Source: Phragmites australis
Lineage: Eukaryota > Streptophyta > Magnoliopsida > Poales > Poaceae
Direction: 5' to 3'
NCBI RefSeq assembly: GCF_958298935.1
Contig: NC_084943.1
Span: forward strand, 15,617,001 to 15,681,000
Length of the DNA stretch: 64,000 nucleotides
The first letter of the stretch is position 1, and every line of letters starts with the position of its first letter. The position numbers and the translations under genes are program-made. Below are positions 60,303 to 64,000 of this stretch, one piece after another. Under the pieces are notes generated by a model, which made no database searches, was not told where the DNA came from, and saw nothing but the letters and a program-made list of their open reading frames with translations.

Positions 60303-61190
60303 TCACAGGAGCACTTTGATGGTTTGGATGTGCTTAATCATCTTGGATGATCACTTTAAGCACTTTGATGGTTTGGATGTCTTCTCAAGTGTGTATGAGC
60401 TTCCTTTGGACTCCGGCAGCTTCAAATGACTGAGTGGAGGGGTATTTATAGCCTCAACCCTGCGGACTAGCTATTGCTCCAACGGCTCAACTTTACTGTA
60501 AACACAGGATGATCCGGTGACAACAGTAGTACAAGCACCGCACCATTCAGTGAATACAGCATCAGAAACTAGCCTTTGGAACCCCACTCAAATACATTCT
60601 GAAAACCGAATTGTCCGGTGTATCCTTCACTTCCATCATCGGACTATCCGGTGTGTTATCTTGCGCCAAACCAAGCTACTTCTTCTCTGTGCAATTAGTC
60701 TAATGTGTAGACTCTCTAATCACCAGACCTTCTGGTATGCTGATCTTCATCTTCTACTGATGCTTTGACATCTTCCTGGAAAACACTATGGTGTGTTTAC
60801 TTATTTATTACTAGATCATCCGATGAGTTGAAATCTTTCCTTCCTTTATTTGCACAACTTCTGTTTAAATGCTTCGGTACTCTTACTCTTCTAACACTGG
60901 ACCATCCGGTGAGGTGATCCTCACCCTCCGTTAGAAATACTACGGTGTGTTCACCGGGGCATCACCGGACCTTCCGGTGAGTTCAATAGCCTCTAGACAA
61001 AATGCTCTGGTGAGTGCAAACTTCTCTGCACTGGGCTATCCGATGAGAACAATTTTCTCCAGGACTTCTACAATTCAATCAAACTTTGTTCCGGTTGTGG
61101 TGGCTTCTTCATGTATTGTGGTGGCTTCTTCATGTATTGTGGTGGCTTCTTCATGTATTGTGGTGGCTTCTATCAAGATACTCGTCATTC
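60303..61190 (-). repeat. Sirevirus-like LTR fragment, same family as 40.3-42.2 kb
   Basis: Collinear with 40.97-41.77 kb, sharing blocks such as CTTCTCAAGTGTGTATGAGC, GCTTCAAATGACTGAGTGGA and CACCGGGGCATCACCGGACC. The TATA core on the minus strand is at 60450-60445. The lower end starts with a small local duplication of AGCACTTTGATGGTTTGGAT (60310 and 60357). Neither end of the LTR is present. Confidence 0.7.
61097..61171 (+). repeat. 21-bp tandem repeat, 3.6 units
   Basis: GTGGTGGCTTCTTCATGTAT(T) units at 61097, 61118, 61139 and partial at 61160, nearly perfect. The related LTR at 41.75 kb has a single GGTGGCTAATTTATT-like copy, so the array arose in this copy. Confidence 0.85.
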
Positions 61191-61492
61191 TCCTTTCTCA
61201 AATTATATGATTATATTGTGAATTTTATATATGTAAATATCTTTTTTATATTATATACTAAATTAATTTTATATATGTGAAATATGTGTGTAATTACTAG
61301 TTCATCTAAATCGCTGGAAAACGAGATTTTAAAATTATTACTTCACCAAAGTTCGTGAGATTCAGTTTTGAAAGCAAATTTACTGTGGACGGCAGGTCTA
61401 GGCTTGTATACTCTAGTCTCTAGTAACGGAGACGCGAAGTAGACAAGGCGAGAAGAGCTGTCCCCCGTTCCCCCTTGACCCGCAACATTCCC
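61191..61492 (+). other. Promoter and 5' leader region of the SAM-domain gene
   Basis: About 300 bases between the Sirevirus fragment and the ATG. I see no convincing TATA box. The last 60 bases are GC-rich and leader-like, with ACGGAGACGCGAAG. Confidence 0.4.
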
Positions 61493-62059
61493 ATGGACCA
61501 CGACTCCGGCGGCCCCCACCACCGCCCACCCTCACTGCTGCCGGACGCCGGCAAGCGGCGGCGCCTCCCCAGCGTCCGCCTCGCGGGCTCCATCCCCCTC
61601 CCCTCCCACCTCCCCCACCCGCGCCGCGTTCCCATCATCCCCGCCTCCAGGTCCCGCAAACCCCACCACCACCTCCACCACAATAACAACCACAGCTCCT
61701 CCTCTGAACCAACCCAAACCCTCCCAAACCCCCCCGCCGACAACGGCGACGATCTCGTCCTGGCCGCCGCGTTCCCCCGCAAACCTAGGGCTCCGGCGCC
61801 GGAGGCGGAGGAGATGGAGACGGAGGAGGAGGAGACGGAGGAGGAGGAAGAGGAGGCGGCGGAGGTGGTGGACGTGGCGGGGTGGCTGCGGGGGATGGGG
61901 ATGGAGCGCTACGCGGCGGCGTTCGAGGCGCACGAGGTGGACGCCGAGGTGCTCCCCTGCCTCACGATGGACGACCTCCGGGACATGGGCATCGGCGCCG
62001 TCGGGGCGCGCCGAAAGCTCTTTTGCGCCATCCAGAGGCTGCCCCCGCCACGGAGGTGA
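61493..62059 (+). CDS. SAM (sterile alpha motif) domain protein, 188 residues
   Basis: The ATG at 61493 is in the good context CCCATGGAC, and the frame stays open to the TGA at 62057-62059. Residues 1-100 are Pro/His/Ser-rich and probably disordered, with a basic GKRRRLPSVRL near residues 20-30 that could act in nuclear entry. Residues about 104-124 are almost all Glu. The SAM domain spans about 126-183: VAGWLRGMGMERYAAAFEAH, then LPCLTMDDLRDMGI and GARRKLFCAIQRL, with the hydrophobic and Gly positions of the fold. SAM domains self-associate or bind partners. Plant proteins of this plan are mostly uncharacterised. The strong third-position GC bias and intact frame support a real gene. An intron in the 3' part or 3' UTR cannot be excluded. 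Confidence 0.88.
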   Translation: MDHDSGGPHHRPPSLLPDAGKRRRLPSVRLAGSIPLPSHLPHPRRVPIIPASRSRKPHHHLHHNNNHSSSSEPTQTLPNPPADNGDDLVLAAAFPRKPRAPAPEAEEMETEEEETEEEEEEAAEVVDVAGWLRGMGMERYAAAFEAHEVDAEVLPCLTMDDLRDMGIGAVGARRKLFCAIQRLPPPRR

Positions 62060-64000
62060 AAACGTTTCTGGACTTCCTGTAGGCGTGCTAGCTAGTTCGG
62101 CCTCGCCTTGCTAGGGAACTTTAGGATGCGTGGATCGTAGGAGTAGGTGTGGAAAGTGTAAAAATGAGGAGGTTTGATCTTTACTTAGCTGTGAAACGGT
62201 AGCATTGTCGGTCCGTGGCACTGTCGCTTAGTGTGTAAATATGGAAAAGGTGAAATGGAAGTCCTTACTCTGATGTTTCTATGTTGTCTAATGCTTTTGT
62301 GGAAATGCTAGGATGTTTTTTCTGTAGGGTGTAAATATGGAAAGGTGAAACGGAAATGCTGACCCTCATGTTCTGATGCATGCTGCGTTTTCCCAATGTT
62401 TTTTTGGTATGCAATGGATCGAATTACGTGGAACTGTGTCATGCTTTGATGTTAGTGGGGTACTGAAAAATGCCACACATGAGCACTGTATTATGAACTT
62501 TAATTCCACTTGTAGGTGAGTGTTACTGAAAAACTTTGTAGAAGGAGTTTGTATGTGCTGCATTACTCTTTACAAATTGTTTTGTCTTACCGTTAGTATT
62601 GGCCAGAGCATGATGGCTAAAATGTTTCTTTTTTCCTTTCTGGCATGTAGAACATCTTGCATATAGGTCAGAATGTCAGATGGAACTTGAATTATGCTGT
62701 ATTGATTTTGCTTAGGTGGTGGTCCACTGCAGAGATGTGGAAAAGTTTGAATTTTGATGTTTCCTTATCTGTTCTACCTCCTTCAAATAGAACTACTAGC
62801 CTTCAGTAAAAATCACCATAGCAGTGCAACAGAATATTGAACTTGCTTTGACTGTATCTCCTTGATTAGTTGCTTCAAGATATGCAACAGTTCAACACAT
62901 GGGAACGTACACTTGAAAAAACGATGACATATTTCATTCTGCTGTGTGCCTCTGGTGTAGTCATAAACTGAGGGTGATTTTGGAGCTGCCATGAACAGTA
63001 AGTAAGATGTTTTAACTTTATTAATGGCTTTGCACTTGATGACGTGATGTGTATAAAATATTTCATGTCCAAGTATTTATAATAGTGCTCCAATGACCTG
63101 ACTTAATCATCCTAAAACCTAGTGTGGGGATTTGAAAGCACTTCATACATCTTGGAATGCCCAAGTATTCGCAAGACATTGAGGTTAAGCTTCTCTAGAA
63201 CTAATTATTGTCAAGATTGATGTTTACTTATGCTTTTGACTTAGTAGTGTTCTGAAGCTTGGGGAACTTCTTGTCCAATTGACATTGTTATGACGGAACA
63301 CATGAACATGAATTGAGCCTAGTAATGTTCAGATGACAAGTTATGACATAAGTAAACCTTCGATCTATGATGTTCAATATTTTGAGTTTTTTTAATTTGC
63401 CCCAGTTATCTTGATCCTAATGGAGTGATTGATAAAGTGTTGTTCCTGCTAATGTAGATTAAGTATAAATACTTCCCAGGATTGGCTTTCTTTCCTGTTA
63501 CAAGTTATTAATTATCCAGTTTTTTTGGCTTTCAGACCTCCTTTGCTTTGTATTTTCTCCAGCACAAGTTCTGGAACATTTTGAATTAGAGTTATTGCTG
63601 TCCTATTCTAATCTCTTGTTTGATGTTTCATTTTAGTGGAAACGTATGGTGGGACTGTTGTCTTATTGACTTTCGCATTCACGTAGTTTAGATTTTACTC
63701 AGTAGGGCATGCCAGCAAATTATTTGAAAACTTTGTAACCTTTATTTCCTCTTTAAACTGGGAGAAAATTTGCACCAAGGTTACATGGTGGCGTTTGGGT
63801 TTTTTTACCCTTCATGTGAGATGCTTTTCAAGACCTGTTTGGGGTACTGTTTGTTATTCTCTTGATCTTTGTGCGTTCAGACTTCTTATTCTCTGATTTT
63901 AGTCTGAGCTATGAATCATACCTTGTAATTGTTGAATGTAGAAAGTTGTACTAGATCCACCAAAATATTAAGATTGCTTGCAAAACTTGGACAGAATTAA
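62060..64000. other. 3' flank of the SAM-domain gene, no gene recognised
   Basis: A segment TGTAAATATGGAAAAGGTG-like occurs at about 62237 and again at 62330, each followed by GAAA and a CTGATG or similar, indicating a diverged local duplication. Otherwise the sequence is T-rich, UTR- or intron-like, with no ORF over 75 codons that resembles a protein. Confidence 0.45.

Noticed and set aside
61475..61492. Longer SAM protein starting at 61475
   Set aside because: The codon at 61475 is TTG. The ATG at 61493 has good context and starts the protein.
61532..61933. 133-codon minus-strand open frame
   Set aside because: Shadow of the SAM-domain gene, Arg/Leu-rich because it reads the poly-Glu block backwards.
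1..64000. tRNA, rRNA or microRNA genes
   Set aside because: No cloverleaf with the A/B-box consensus, rRNA segment or conserved plant microRNA was seen by eye. Short tRNA-like matches are only primer-binding sites. A covariance-model search would be decisive.

Overview
This is nuclear DNA from a grass. The evidence is the nested class I and class II transposons, Sirevirus-type LTRs carrying CCGGA/TCCGG palindromes, a Tat-lineage Ty3/gypsy element with an antisense extra ORF, TNP2-type CACTA elements, and a GC-rich grass-like coding style in the few host genes. A panicoid grass is my best guess, but that is inference. Most of the 64 kb is transposon sequence; I can defend only two intact-looking host genes and one broken one.

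Layout. 1-2.5 kb: 5' part of a GRAM-domain, GEM-like (ABA-responsive type) gene on the minus strand, two exons visible, the rest beyond the left edge. 3.35-7.25 kb: decayed gag-less Ty3/gypsy element (minus) with 5-bp target duplication GAGCG. 7.65-7.82 kb: small inverted-repeat element. 8.14-15.86 kb: decayed autonomous-type CACTA element (plus) with a TNP2 transposase and a second ORF ending in a Ulp1-like protease. 15.86-17.07 kb: non-coding element with long terminal inverted repeats. 17.59-27.96 kb: non-autonomous LARD-like retrotransposon with two LTRs of about 4.15 kb around a 2-kb core. 28.1-32.76 kb: Ty1/copia element (minus), complete at both ends with target duplication TAAAG but coding-dead. 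32.8-33.96 kb: Mutator-like or foldback element with hairpins at both ends.

35.69-35.89 kb: short plant bL31-type ribosomal protein gene broken by two apparent 1-base losses. 36.2-39.8 kb: lone, truncated LTR related to the LARD LTR over its 3' half. 40.3-48.3 kb: Sirevirus-like LTR and 3' internal stub (minus), interrupted at 42.75-47.60 kb by a 4.85-kb terminal-inverted-repeat element that itself holds a 1.8-kb direct duplication. 48.3-58.57 kb: Tat-lineage Ty3/gypsy element (minus) retaining 3' LTR, antisense ORF and most of pol but lacking gag and 5' LTR. 58.57-60.3 kb: second Sirevirus 3' LTR plus stub. 60.3-61.2 kb: third Sirevirus LTR piece. 61.49-62.06 kb: intact single-exon SAM-domain gene. 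The remainder to 64 kb is downstream sequence without recognisable genes.

The genes do not form a pathway. The window shows host genes at the edges of a nested transposon block. Order of events can be read locally: the TIR element went into a Sirevirus remnant, and the Tat element was cut at its pol N-terminus by a Sirevirus LTR. I found no convincing new host system. The features most worth checking are the antisense ORF of the Tat element with its own TATA box and intron, the composite TIR element, and the LARD whose LTRs are as long as most complete retrotransposons.
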